Of a stretch of 10,683 nucleotides of DNA, positions 1-6,633 are shown piece after piece (the stretch's first letter is position 1; each line of letters opens with the position of its first letter). Origin of the DNA: an uncultured Collinsella sp. (lineage in GTDB: Bacteria > Actinomycetota > Coriobacteriia > Coriobacteriales > Coriobacteriaceae); contig USCN01000033.1 in the NCBI GenBank assembly GCA_900553165.1, positions 1 through 10,683 of the forward strand. Reading direction: 5' to 3'. The notes beneath the pieces are model-generated. The model did no database searches. It worked only from the letters and a program-made list of their open reading frames with translations, and was not told the DNA's origin. The position numbers were made by a program, and so were the translations under genes.

Positions 1-18
1 CCTTTTTTGCGTTTACGG

Positions 19-41
19 GGTGTAAATGACTCAATTACACC
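19..41. repeat. Imperfect inverted repeat downstream of the tail-anchored protein gene
   Basis: Two 11-bp arms around a single central C: GGTGTAAATGA and TCAATTACACC, with one mismatch. The outer seven bases (GGTGTAA/TTACACC) pair perfectly. An overlapping shorter hairpin, TTTAC/GTAAA (12-16 with 22-26), would compete with it. The element lies about 30 bp past the stop codon of the minus-strand gene at 73-540. It could be a weak terminator for that gene, but no T-run follows it on the minus strand. It could also be an operator-like dyad of a neighbour outside the window. The function is undecided; only the symmetry is seen. Confidence 0.4.
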
Positions 42-72
42 AGACGATCTTGTTGTTTTCGGTATTTAGCCT

Positions 73-540
73 TTATTTAAAGAAAATAAATCGTATAACA
101 AGGGCAACTGCTATGGCCGCAATGATCATAAGCAGGATTGTCAGCTGATGCTGCTTGCGTCGTTTACTTGACGAAACGAAGATTGACTTTCCCTGTTTTG
201 GCGTTTCGAGATAGCGAGCCGAATGCGTCAAGGTTTGCTTGGGTCGAGGCCCTCTTTGTTGATGAGCGGCGGATGCTTTCATCGGCTCATCACTAGCTGC
301 GCTGTTTTTAGATAATGGTGCGTCTTTCAGATATACAGGGTCTCCCGAGGCGACGCCCATATGTTTGCGCCCCGTTTGCGCTTCTTCGAGTGTTTGATAT
401 CGGTTTCTTGTCACATATTTGGGCTCTGGGTCATTGATAGGCTCTTGCGAGATGTGGGGGCGATGGAATCGAATCGGTTGCGGGCTGGATGCTTCGTCCT
501 GCTCCGGCATAAACGTGTTGTCCTGTTTTTGATCGTCCAT
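73..540 (-). CDS. Hypothetical protein with C-terminal membrane anchor
   Basis: I do not recognise this 155-residue protein. Residues 1-125 are rich in Gln, Pro, Ser, Lys and Glu, show no hydrophobic core pattern and are probably disordered. A basic patch KRRK (126-129) precedes one strongly hydrophobic stretch (about 132-154, ending FIFFK). There is no signal peptide. By the positive-inside rule the long N-terminal part should be cytoplasmic and the protein tail-anchored. The start is supported by an AAGGG Shine-Dalgarno six bases upstream. The gene is transcribed away from the small heat shock gene, with 275 bp between them. Its base composition looks more AT-rich than the other genes, which may mean weaker constraint or later acquisition. 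It could be a lineage-restricted envelope or division-associated protein, but nothing here assigns a role. That it is a real gene is likely given the start signal and the coherent anchor. Confidence 0.75.
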   Translation of the reverse strand: MDDQKQDNTFMPEQDEASSPQPIRFHRPHISQEPINDPEPKYVTRNRYQTLEEAQTGRKHMGVASGDPVYLKDAPLSKNSAASDEPMKASAAHQQRGPRPKQTLTHSARYLETPKQGKSIFVSSSKRRKQHQLTILLMIIAAIAVALVIRFIFFK

Positions 541-578
541 GATGCCCTTAGTTCGTCATCAATATCGTGTATGCGCCC

Positions 579-584
579 ATTGTA
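579..584 (-). promoter_or_regulatory. Putative -10 box for the tail-anchored protein gene
   Basis: On the minus strand this reads GCTTACAATGGG. TACAAT matches the -10 consensus at five of six bases and resembles other boxes in this window (2153, 6751, 8088). It sits about 39 bases before the start codon at 540. No good -35 element is seen at 16-18 bp spacing. Confidence 0.35.
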
Positions 585-790
585 AGCCAGCCGTCTAGTT
601 TTGATGGGATTGCATACATTATTTAAGCCTACGTTCAAATTCCGTTTATTAGACAAAACCTTAGTCAACCAGACTTAGATATGCTTATATAAATAGACTC
701 AAAAAACTTTATAGTCGATGTATATATAAGAAGCAGCTGGGCATATATAACAGCGTCAAAAGAAGTCCCAGTCACCTAGAAGATGACTCG

Positions 791-810
791 GCAGTCCTTA
801 CAAGGAGTGG
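791..810 (+). promoter_or_regulatory. Hairpin covering the hsp20 Shine-Dalgarno (possible RNA thermometer)
   Basis: TCCT (795-798) can pair with AGGA (803-806) across a TACA loop. A G-G mismatch (794/807) and two further pairs (A793-T808, C792-G809) extend the stem. AGGA is the core of the only good Shine-Dalgarno for the start at 816, so folding would hide it. The stem is short and weak, as expected of a thermosensor that melts with heat, and a G-G opposition near the Shine-Dalgarno also occurs in ROSE elements. The pairing is seen in the sequence; its regulatory role is inference. Confidence 0.35.
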
Positions 811-815
811 TAAAC

Positions 816-1247
816 ATGGCAAGCATGGTTCCTTATCGTTCGGTTTTTGGCGTCCGTCCTTCTGCAAGTTCGCTGTTCGATTTGTTTGATGACATGACCG
901 ACCTGGCGAATAGCTCGATTGCCTCCAAGGCGTTCCCCGTTGACGTTGAGGACAAGGGCGAGAGCTACGAGGTCAAGGCGTATCTTACCGGTGTCGCCAA
1001 GGATGACATCGACGTCGAGCTCAATGAGGGTCGCCTGTCGATCAGTGTGAACGTCGAGGAGAGCGCCGAAAACGAGGGCAAGAACTTCCTCCAGAAGGAG
1101 TTCGGCTCGTACAGCGCGACGCGCGGCGTGTATCTGAAGGACGCTTCGAGCGAGGGCCTTTCGGCTAAGTATGCTGACGGCATCCTGACCGTTACGGTTC
1201 CCAAGATTGTCGAGAAGAAGAACGTCACGAAGATTTCTATCGACTAA
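816..1247 (+). CDS. Small heat shock protein, Hsp20/alpha-crystallin family
   Basis: A 143-residue ATP-independent cytoplasmic holdase that would bind unfolding proteins and keep them refoldable by ATP-dependent chaperones. A short hydrophobic N-terminal region (about 1-39, with FGV and LFDLFDD) is followed by the alpha-crystallin domain (about 40-131). The domain ends in the family signature GILTVTVPK (122-130). A C-terminal I-S-I motif (140-142) matches the IxI motif that links dimers into oligomers. Length is normal for bacterial sHSPs. I chose ATG 816 over the in-frame ATG at 783 because AAGGAG (802-807) sits eight bases before 816, there is no Shine-Dalgarno for 783, and MASMVPYRS looks like a family N terminus. 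The gene is monocistronic: the divergent gene lies upstream and a strong stem-loop follows. Control may involve the leader hairpin. Confidence 0.95.
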   Translation: MASMVPYRSVFGVRPSASSLFDLFDDMTDLANSSIASKAFPVDVEDKGESYEVKAYLTGVAKDDIDVELNEGRLSISVNVEESAENEGKNFLQKEFGSYSATRGVYLKDASSEGLSAKYADGILTVTVPKIVEKKNVTKISID

Positions 1248-1280
1248 CGATGGCTCTGCTTCAATCGAGAGTATGAATTA

Positions 1281-1314
1281 AGGGGGCTGGGAAGTGATTC
1301 CCAGCCCCCTTTTG
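1281..1314. terminator. Strong bidirectional terminator between hsp20 and the convergent MBL gene
   Basis: A perfect 13-bp stem, AGGGGGCTGGGAA (1281-1293) with its complement at 1298-1310, is capped by GTGA, a GNRA-type tetraloop. TTTTGTTG follows on the plus strand, so this is a standard intrinsic terminator for hsp20. On the minus strand the stem is followed by TTAATTC, so it probably also ends the convergent gene that stops at 1329. Confidence 0.9.
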
Positions 1315-1328
1315 TTGTCTTGAGTGGG

Positions 1329-2138
1329 CTATTGAATAGTTGTCGGTTGATACTGACTTGCAGGGCGTATCGAGAGCTTCCGTGGCCCTTGAAGACAGGT
1401 GGCTGAGCTGCCGAGTTCATCATCGAGACTTGCATCAAGCGCGTTGGCATAGCTTTTGACGGTAAGGCTTGGACGATTATTGTCCTGGCTGATATGCATG
1501 GCGATGAGCTGTTCGGTGCGATCGGTAACAAGTTCTCGCGCGGCTTCGGCGGCCTGGTTGTTGGAGAGGTGCCCCTTTGTGGACAGGATGCGCTCCTGAA
1601 GAAAGCGTGGGTACGGTCCTTCGCGCAACATAGTTACATCGTGGTTACTTTCGAGCGCGAGAACTCGACAGTCTTTGAGGATGCCTATGGCCTTGCTCGA
1701 TAACTCTCCGGTGTCGGTGGCAAACCCAATGGAATCATCGAGAGCATTAAATCGATAGCCGACAGGATTGATGACATCGTGCGATGTTGAGTAGGTTTGC
1801 ACGTGGATGCCGGCAATGGGGAGCGTGTCGCCGGGGTCAAATTCCTCTACGGGCAGGTGCGCGAGGTTTTCTTTGCATGAAAGGGTGTCCCTGCTGGCAA
1901 AGAGGGGACCATGCCAGTGCTTGCACCATACATTGAGCCCCTTGATATGGTCACCATGCTCATGGGTGATTACAAGAGCGGCGACGTCGTCTGCCGAGAG
2001 GCCAAGCTCCGCCATGCGTTTAAGTGTCTCGCGGCGGGACAGGCCGTTGTCGATCATGATGAGCCCCTGAGGTCCCTCGACGAGTGCGCAGTTGCCTTTT
2101 GAGCCGCTGCCGAGGATATGAAGGTGCAGGCGAGACAT
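1329..2138 (-). CDS. Metallo-beta-lactamase-fold hydrolase, YycJ/WalJ-like
   Basis: A 269-residue metallohydrolase close in length to Bacillus YycJ/WalJ (about 264). The N terminus LHILGSGSKGNC matches the family's opening strand. The metal-binding signature is THEHGDH (HxHxDH, 59-64), and further ligand candidates are H120 in TSHD, D142 in ATDTG, H190 in GHLSN and H215 in AMHIS. The order of motifs and ESNHD (163-167) fit YycJ better than RNase J or RNase Z. YycJ has been reported as a 5'-3' DNA exonuclease linked to mismatch repair and to cell-wall and division phenotypes; the role here is inferred from family. In Bacillus the gene sits in the walRK operon, but here it is divergent from tilS with no two-component genes nearby. 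The start at 2138 (MSRLHLHILG) is preferred because the in-frame ATG at 2219 would overlap the tilS start and add a non-family leader. Its Shine-Dalgarno (GGAA) is weak. Confidence 0.88.
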   Translation of the reverse strand: MSRLHLHILGSGSKGNCALVEGPQGLIMIDNGLSRRETLKRMAELGLSADDVAALVITHEHGDHIKGLNVWCKHWHGPLFASRDTLSCKENLAHLPVEEFDPGDTLPIAGIHVQTYSTSHDVINPVGYRFNALDDSIGFATDTGELSSKAIGILKDCRVLALESNHDVTMLREGPYPRFLQERILSTKGHLSNNQAAEAARELVTDRTEQLIAMHISQDNNRPSLTVKSYANALDASLDDELGSSATCLQGPRKLSIRPASQYQPTTIQ

Positions 2139-2152
2139 AAGATTCCAAAGGA

Positions 2153-2180
2153 TACAATGGGTGCGGACGAATAGAGGAGG
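2153..2180 (+). promoter_or_regulatory. Putative tilS -10 box and strong Shine-Dalgarno
   Basis: TACAAT at 2153-2158 fits the -10 pattern used elsewhere in the window, though no clear -35 is visible 16-18 bases upstream. AGGAGG (2175-2180) lies six bases before ATG 2187 and fixes the tilS start. The -10 box falls in the 48-bp gap to the divergent MBL gene, so the two genes share almost the whole control region. Confidence 0.5.
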
Positions 2181-2186
2181 AAGCGA

Positions 2187-3728
2187 ATGCCAACGGTATC
2201 TCAGCACTATGGACATCATGCCGCGCCGAGGACGGATAAGAGCGCCCTGGCAACGCGGCAGGCCGCTGCCCCCGTAGTGCTCATGGTATCAGGCGGTGCG
2301 GACTCGACGGCGCTGCTCCTTATGGCTTGCACATCAAAGCTTGATATCCTGGTCGGCCGCGGCGTCGCTCCCATTGCGCGCGAGCGTTTGCACGTGCTGC
2401 ATGTGAACCATCATCTGCGCGGGGAGGCATCCGATGGCGACGAAGCCTTTGTACGTGACCTGTGTGCGCAATACGGCTTGCCGCTGTGTGTTGAGCATGC
2501 CTATTTTGATAACGAATCGGGCAATATCGAGGCTGCGGCCCGCGAGGTGCGCTACGCCGCGGCACGGAAATATGTTCGCGAACTTTGTGCCGAATCGGGC
2601 GCACCGCGGACGGCGGCTCGTATCTGCACCGCGCATACCTCGTCGGACCGCGCGGAAACGTTTTTGATGAATGCCATTAAAGGGTCGGGTCCCGCGGGTC
2701 TTTCGAGCATTCCGCGCCGTCGGAACATTGTGGTGCGCCCCTTGCTCGACCTCACGCATGATGAGCTCGTGAGCTATCTGCAGGTGCACGGTCAGCCATG
2801 GCGGGAAGATGAAAGCAACGAGGATGTTTCGTACCTGCGCAACTATGTGCGCCATCGGGTGATGCCGGTGATGGCACAGCGCAACGCGAACGTCTGTAAG
2901 ACGATTGGCGCCGCTTGTGAAATTCTGGGCGACGAAGACGCCTTTCTTTCCCAGCTTTCGGCACAGGCGTTTCGAAGCTGCTTGCGCAAGGAAGCGGCGG
3001 GCGCACTGGTGCTCGATGCGCGCCGTCTTGCCGCCGCCGAGGTTGTGATTGCACGGCGTATCGTGCGGTTGGCGATTAAGCGCATCGATCCCGACGCGCG
3101 ACCGGAGATGCGGCACGTGGAGCGCGTGCTCGCCTGCGTCGCTGCGGGCTCGGGGTCGGTTACGCTTCCTGCGGGAATTGATGCCCGTGTGGAGTTCGGC
3201 ATGCTGGCACTCAAGGCCCCGGCGGCGCGCGAGGGCTTAGTAGCCGACTGGATCTCCGTTCCCGGCCGTCTGCCGCTGGGGGCGGGGCGTATGCTGACGG
3301 CAGAGCCGATAGCTGTGGAGCCGGGGTGCGATATCGTGCATCGTGCCCGCGAGCTTGCTGCTGCCGGAGAGGTTGCGGCCTTGGTGGATGCGGCGGCCCT
3401 GGGGTTTGCCGACCGCGATAACGAGCGGATACTAGCCGGCTCGCGCGGGGAGATTCCCACCGAGGCACGATCGGCATGCCTGTGGGTGGATAGCCCTGTG
3501 CCGGGAGATGTATTGTGTCCGTTGGGGATGAACGGCCGAAGCAAGAAAGTGTCAGACCTGTTGAACGAGGCGCGTATTCCTGTTTCAGACCGCTCTGGCG
3601 TACCCGTGGTAAGAACGGCTCCGGGAGGTGCCGTAGTATGGGTCGCGGGCGTTCGCGCGGACGAGCGTTTTAAATGCACGGCCGCAACGCGCGTGGCATA
3701 TCTGCTTCGTGTGGTCGATGCGGAATAG
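2187..3728 (+). CDS. tilS: tRNA(Ile)-lysidine synthetase TilS
   Basis: Makes lysidine at wobble position 34 of tRNA-Ile(CAU) from ATP and lysine, switching it from Met to Ile identity and AUA decoding; normally essential and cytoplasmic. At 513 residues it is longer than many TilS proteins (about 430-460). Visible motifs are the PP-loop SGGADST (35-41), HVNHHLRGEAS (72-82), TAHTSSDRAET (148-158, the counterpart of GHHxDDxxET) and LRNYVRHR (217-224, conserved in TilS). The C-terminal part, from about residue 430, carries GDVLCPLGMNGRSKKVSDLLNEARIP-like text and a VWVAGVRADE stretch, as in the TilS C-terminal tRNA-binding domain. One acidic residue of the canonical DD pair is replaced by Ser (S153). 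It is followed by hpt and ftsH, the Bacillus-type order, with a 147-bp gap to hpt, so it is only loosely linked to them. An AATAGC/GCTATT stem overlapping its stop codon (3724-3746) is at most a weak attenuator. Confidence 0.95.
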   Translation: MPTVSQHYGHHAAPRTDKSALATRQAAAPVVLMVSGGADSTALLLMACTSKLDILVGRGVAPIARERLHVLHVNHHLRGEASDGDEAFVRDLCAQYGLPLCVEHAYFDNESGNIEAAAREVRYAAARKYVRELCAESGAPRTAARICTAHTSSDRAETFLMNAIKGSGPAGLSSIPRRRNIVVRPLLDLTHDELVSYLQVHGQPWREDESNEDVSYLRNYVRHRVMPVMAQRNANVCKTIGAACEILGDEDAFLSQLSAQAFRSCLRKEAAGALVLDARRLAAAEVVIARRIVRLAIKRIDPDARPEMRHVERVLACVAAGSGSVTLPAGIDARVEFGMLALKAPAAREGLVADWISVPGRLPLGAGRMLTAEPIAVEPGCDIVHRARELAAAGEVAALVDAAALGFADRDNERILAGSRGEIPTEARSACLWVDSPVPGDVLCPLGMNGRSKKVSDLLNEARIPVSDRSGVPVVRTAPGGAVVWVAGVRADERFKCTAATRVAYLLRVVDAE

Positions 3729-3810
3729 CACTTCGCGCTAGCTATTCTGTGCGACGTTGACGGTATTCCCGCGCTGATGGCACACGTGCTGGTAAATATA
3801 CCCCGTGCGC

Positions 3811-3819
3811 TGCTAGAAT
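3811..3819 (+). promoter_or_regulatory. Putative extended -10 promoter for hpt-ftsH
   Basis: TGC followed by TAGAAT (3814-3819) is an extended -10 element (TGn-TAnaaT), which can work without a good -35; none is seen at normal spacing. Transcription would begin near 3826 and give a leader of about 50 bases before ATG 3876. The 147-bp gap after tilS supports separate initiation for hpt-ftsH, with read-through from tilS possible. Confidence 0.5.
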
Positions 3820-3875
3820 GTGTAGTTCGCGTCCATGCGGCGGTGCGTGGGCGATAAGCACAAGAAAGGGTTGTC

Positions 3876-4424
3876 ATGGCTTCTCAACATCCGGATATCG
3901 AGAAGGTTCTGTTTACGCAGGAGGATATCGACGGTATCGTCTCTCGCTTGGGCGAGCAGATTACGCGCGACTACGCGGGTAAGGATCTGGTGCTGATTGC
4001 GGTCCTGCGCGGTGCCGTGGTCTTTATGGGCGACCTGATGCGCAAGATCGAGCTGCCGACCAACATCGATTTCATGGCTGTTTCGAGCTATGGCGACGGT
4101 GTGAAGTCCTCGGGTATCGTGCGTATCATTAAAGACCTCGATATCGACATCCGCGGTCGCGACGTGCTGATCGTCGAGGACATTCTGGACTCGGGTCTGA
4201 CCCTCAAGTACCTGATGAAGAACCTCGAGAGCCGCAAGCCCGCCTCGCTGGAGGTCGCCGCCTTCCTGTGGAAGGACGTTGAGGACCGTACCTCGGCCAT
4301 CACGCCCAAGTATGTTGGAACCCATTGCCCCGATGCCTTTGTGGTGGGCTACGGCCTCGACTATGCCGAGCGCTATCGCAACCTTCCGTATCTGGGCATT
4401 TTGAAACCGGAGGTTTATTCGTAA
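3876..4424 (+). CDS. hpt: Hypoxanthine phosphoribosyltransferase
   Basis: A purine salvage enzyme transferring phosphoribose from PRPP to hypoxanthine, usually also guanine, giving IMP or GMP; cytoplasmic. At 182 residues it has the usual bacterial length. The PRPP-binding motif is VLIVEDILDSGLTL (97-110) with the acidic pair E101-D102. LRG (44-46) is the pyrophosphate-binding loop, SSYGDG (70-75) the flexible catalytic loop, and K145 with the FVVGYGLDYAERYRNLPYLG region (155-174) forms the purine site and C-terminal signature. The start is set by AAAGGG ending six bases before ATG 3876. The stop is followed by one base and then the ftsH ATG, so the two are almost certainly cotranscribed and translationally coupled. 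In Bacillus HprT and TilS also neighbour ftsH and influence its expression; whether that holds here is unknown. Confidence 0.97.
   Translation: MASQHPDIEKVLFTQEDIDGIVSRLGEQITRDYAGKDLVLIAVLRGAVVFMGDLMRKIELPTNIDFMAVSSYGDGVKSSGIVRIIKDLDIDIRGRDVLIVEDILDSGLTLKYLMKNLESRKPASLEVAAFLWKDVEDRTSAITPKYVGTHCPDAFVVGYGLDYAERYRNLPYLGILKPEVYS
4409..4413 (+). promoter_or_regulatory. ftsH Shine-Dalgarno inside the end of hpt
   Basis: GGAGG lies within the last codons of hpt (K-P-E-V-Y-S), 12 bases before ATG 4426. The spacing is longer than optimal, and the hpt stop (TAA, 4422-4424) is one base from the ftsH start. This arrangement favours re-initiation by ribosomes finishing hpt. Confidence 0.6.
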
Positions 4425-4425
4425 G

Positions 4426-6564
4426 ATGCCCGACGACCGTAACGACAACAATTCCCAGACTCCCCGGGACCCAAAGATTCCGGGGATGCCCGGAGGCAAG
4501 AAGCCCACGCGTACGGGCTGGCTGTATTTTCTTTTGGCTTGCGCGCTTCTGGGTTACGCCTTCTTTAACATGGGCTCCGGCTTTGCCAAATCCAGCAATA
4601 CCGTAAAGCTCGCGACGAGCGAGATGGTCAGCGCCATCAAGCAGGATCGCGTCGAAGATCTGACCTATACGGTTCAGGACGGAAGCGTGACGGGCCATTA
4701 CTGGAAGACGAAGAAGGACAAGGGCGATACGAGCGAGCTCAAGAGCTTCTCCTCGACCTATGTCGGCTCCGATTCGCTTGCCGAGCTCATGTCGGAGCAC
4801 CCCGATACCAAGTACATCGTCAACACCAACGATCCCGATTTTTGGGGCGACTTGGCGATGAGTGTGCTTCCGACGATTGCCCTGATCGCCATCATGTTCT
4901 ACTTTATGCGCCAGATGATGGGCGCCAATAATAGAAACATGCAGTTTGGCAAGACCAACGCCAAGACCAACGAGGCTACGCGCCCCAAGGTTAAGTTCGA
5001 AGACGTTGCCGGCGTGGACGAGGCTGTTGAGGAGCTCGAAGAGATTCGTGACTTCTTGAGCGACCCGGATCGCTATCGCAAGCTGGGCGCCAAGATTCCC
5101 CGCGGCGTGTTGCTGGTGGGCCCTCCGGGTACTGGTAAGACGCTGCTGGCCAAGGCCGTTGCCGGAGAGGCCGGTGTCCCGTTCTTTAGCATCTCGGGCT
5201 CTGACTTTGTGGAGATGTTCGTGGGCGTCGGCGCCAGCCGCGTGCGCGACCTCTTTAAGGAGGCCAAGTCCCAGGCCCCATCGATCATCTTTATCGACGA
5301 GATCGACGCCGTAGGACGTCAGCGCGGTGCCGGCTTGGGCGGCGGCCACGACGAGCGCGAGCAGACGCTCAATCAGCTGCTGGTCGAGATGGACGGTTTT
5401 GAGGAGAGCGAGTCGGTCATCCTGATCGCTGCCACCAACCGCCCCGACATTCTGGATCCGGCACTGCTGCGTCCCGGCCGTTTTGACCGTCAGGTTACGG
5501 TCGACCGTCCGGACGTAAAGGGTCGCGAGCAGATCTTGCGCGTGCATGCCGAGAACAAGCCGATGGACGAGGACGTGAAGTTCGAGAAGCTCGCCCAGAT
5601 GACCGTTGGCTTTACCGGTGCCGATTTGGCGAACCTGCTCAACGAGTCCGCGCTGCTTGCCGCTCGCCGTCATCGTTCCGTGATTTCGATGGGCGAGGTC
5701 GAGGAGTCGATGGAGCGCGTGATTGCCGGGCCGCAGCGCAAGGGCCGCGTGATGACCGAGGCCGAGCGTACCACGATCGCTTATCACGAGAGTGGCCACG
5801 CATTGGTCGGTCATATCCTGGAGCACTCCGATCCCGTCCACAAGATCTCGATTGTCAGTCGCGGTCAGGCCCTGGGCTACACGCTGCAGCTGCCGCAGGA
5901 AGATCACTTCCTCAAGACCAAGAACGAGATGCTCGACGAGCTTGCCGTGTTCTTGGGCGGCCGCGTTGCTGAGGAGCTCATGTGCGATGACATCACGTCG
6001 GGCGCGAGCAACGACCTGGAGCGCGCGACCAAGATGGCGCGCGAGATGGTTACGCGTCTGGGTATGAGCGAGGAGCTGGGCACGCAAGTGTTTGGCGAGG
6101 CGCAGCATCAGGTGTTCCTTGGTCGCGATTACGCCGATCACCAGGATTACTCCGAGGAGACGGCGCGCCGCATCGATATTGAGGTTCAGCGCATCATGCG
6201 CGAAGCCCATCGCCGAGCGGTCGAGATTTTGGATGCCCGTCGCGATCAGCTCGATCTGATGGCGAAGGTGCTGCTTGAGCGCGAGACCGTCGAAGGCGAC
6301 GCTGTGAGCGCCCTGCTCGACAACGAGTGGGATGCCTACCTTGAGCGCGAGGGCGATATCCTGGCGGCCAAGGAGGAGCGCAATGCCAAGGCGGCCGGCA
6401 TGCCGACCAAAAAGCGCGCGCCTCGCATGAGCGAGGAGGAGCTGGCGGCCGATGCCGCGGCTTTTGCGCAGGCGGCCATGCAGGAGGATGCCGAAGCCGC
6501 ATCTGAGGATGCTGACGATGACAATGCCGTCAATGCTGACGGCAACACCGACGCTGACAAATAG
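4426..6564 (+). CDS. ftsH: ATP-dependent zinc metalloprotease FtsH
   Basis: A membrane-anchored hexameric AAA+ protease that extracts and degrades misassembled membrane proteins and short-lived cytosolic regulators. A Pro/Asp/Asn-rich cytoplasmic N terminus (1-30) is followed by TM1 (about 32-49), an extracytoplasmic loop (about 50-142) and TM2 (about 143-165). The AAA module has Walker A GPPGTGKT (232-239), the pore motif FVG (265-267), Walker B IIFIDEID (287-294) and the second region of homology [19 protein letters not shown] (335-353). The protease domain has HESGH (454-458), whose two His and one Glu form the zinc site, and D530 in [11 protein letters not shown] as likely third ligand. 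All key residues are intact. At 712 residues it is longer than E. coli FtsH (644). The extra length is mostly a C-terminal tail (about 645-712) that becomes Ala/Asp/Glu-rich and is probably disordered. It is the last gene of the hpt-ftsH unit and is followed by a strong terminator. Confidence 0.98.
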   Translation: MPDDRNDNNSQTPRDPKIPGMPGGKKPTRTGWLYFLLACALLGYAFFNMGSGFAKSSNTVKLATSEMVSAIKQDRVEDLTYTVQDGSVTGHYWKTKKDKGDTSELKSFSSTYVGSDSLAELMSEHPDTKYIVNTNDPDFWGDLAMSVLPTIALIAIMFYFMRQMMGANNRNMQFGKTNAKTNEATRPKVKFEDVAGVDEAVEELEEIRDFLSDPDRYRKLGAKIPRGVLLVGPPGTGKTLLAKAVAGEAGVPFFSISGSDFVEMFVGVGASRVRDLFKEAKSQAPSIIFIDEIDAVGRQRGAGLGGGHDEREQTLNQLLVEMDGFEESESVILIAATNRPDILDPALLRPGRFDRQVTVDRPDVKGREQILRVHAENKPMDEDVKFEKLAQMTVGFTGADLANLLNESALLAARRHRSVISMGEVEESMERVIAGPQRKGRVMTEAERTTIAYHESGHALVGHILEHSDPVHKISIVSRGQALGYTLQLPQEDHFLKTKNEMLDELAVFLGGRVAEELMCDDITSGASNDLERATKMAREMVTRLGMSEELGTQVFGEAQHQVFLGRDYADHQDYSEETARRIDIEVQRIMREAHRRAVEILDARRDQLDLMAKVLLERETVEGDAVSALLDNEWDAYLEREGDILAAKEERNAKAAGMPTKKRAPRMSEEELAADAAAFAQAAMQEDAEAASEDADDDNAVNADGNTDADK

Positions 6565-6575
6565 TTCTTGTAGCG

Positions 6576-6609
6576 AAAGCCTCCGCGGGGAAACCTGCGG
6601 AGGCTTTTT
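6576..6609 (+). terminator. Intrinsic terminator of ftsH
   Basis: An 11-bp perfect stem, AAAGCCTCCGC (6576-6586) with GCGGAGGCTTT (6597-6607), is extended by one G-U and two G-C pairs to a GAAA tetraloop (6590-6593). The run TTTTT at 6605-6609 completes a textbook Rho-independent terminator 11 bases after the ftsH stop. Confidence 0.95.
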
Positions 6610-6633
6610 CCTTTGGCCGATATGGGGCCGTCT

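Larger units (their letters stand above)
541..815. promoter_or_regulatory. AT-rich divergent intergenic region upstream of hsp20
   Basis: This 275-bp stretch has no convincing gene. It separates the divergent tail-anchored protein and Hsp20 genes, so it must hold promoters for both. The 600-760 part is much more AT-rich than the rest of the window. It contains several TATA-like stretches (TATATA at 686-691 and 721-726, TATAGT at 710-715, TATAAC at 746-751), and I cannot tell which is the hsp20 -10 box. ATATATAA followed by CAGC occurs twice (near 722-737 and 743-753), the first copy interrupted by GAAG. I found no CIRCE element (TTAGCACTC-N9-GAGTGCTAA) and no HAIR element (CTTGAGT-N7-ACTCAAG), so neither HrcA nor HspR control is supported by sequence. 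Confidence 0.5.

Noticed and set aside
783-815. Upstream in-frame start for hsp20
   Set aside because: No Shine-Dalgarno precedes it; the strong AAGGAG is placed for ATG 816 and would be inside the coding region otherwise.
541-815. CIRCE or HAIR heat shock operator upstream of hsp20
   Set aside because: No pair of CIRCE half-sites is present; ACTCAA at about 697-702 is a lone HAIR-like half without its partner.
2157-2174. Five-codon upstream open frame (ATG to TAG) just before the tilS Shine-Dalgarno
   Set aside because: Overlaps the likely -10 box, so it would not be transcribed; too short to support.
2139-2219. Longer N terminus of the metallo-beta-lactamase-fold protein
   Set aside because: It would overlap the tilS start and add 27 residues not typical of the family, whose first strand begins at MSRLHLHILG.
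3757-3762. TTGACG as a -35 box before hpt
   Set aside because: No acceptable -10 lies 16-18 bp downstream, and TAGAAT at 3814 is 51 bp away.
2843-3877. A 344-codon minus-strand open frame opposite tilS
   Set aside because: Composition is Ala/Thr/Ser/Arg low-complexity, typical of a GC-rich shadow frame, and it crosses the hpt promoter and start.
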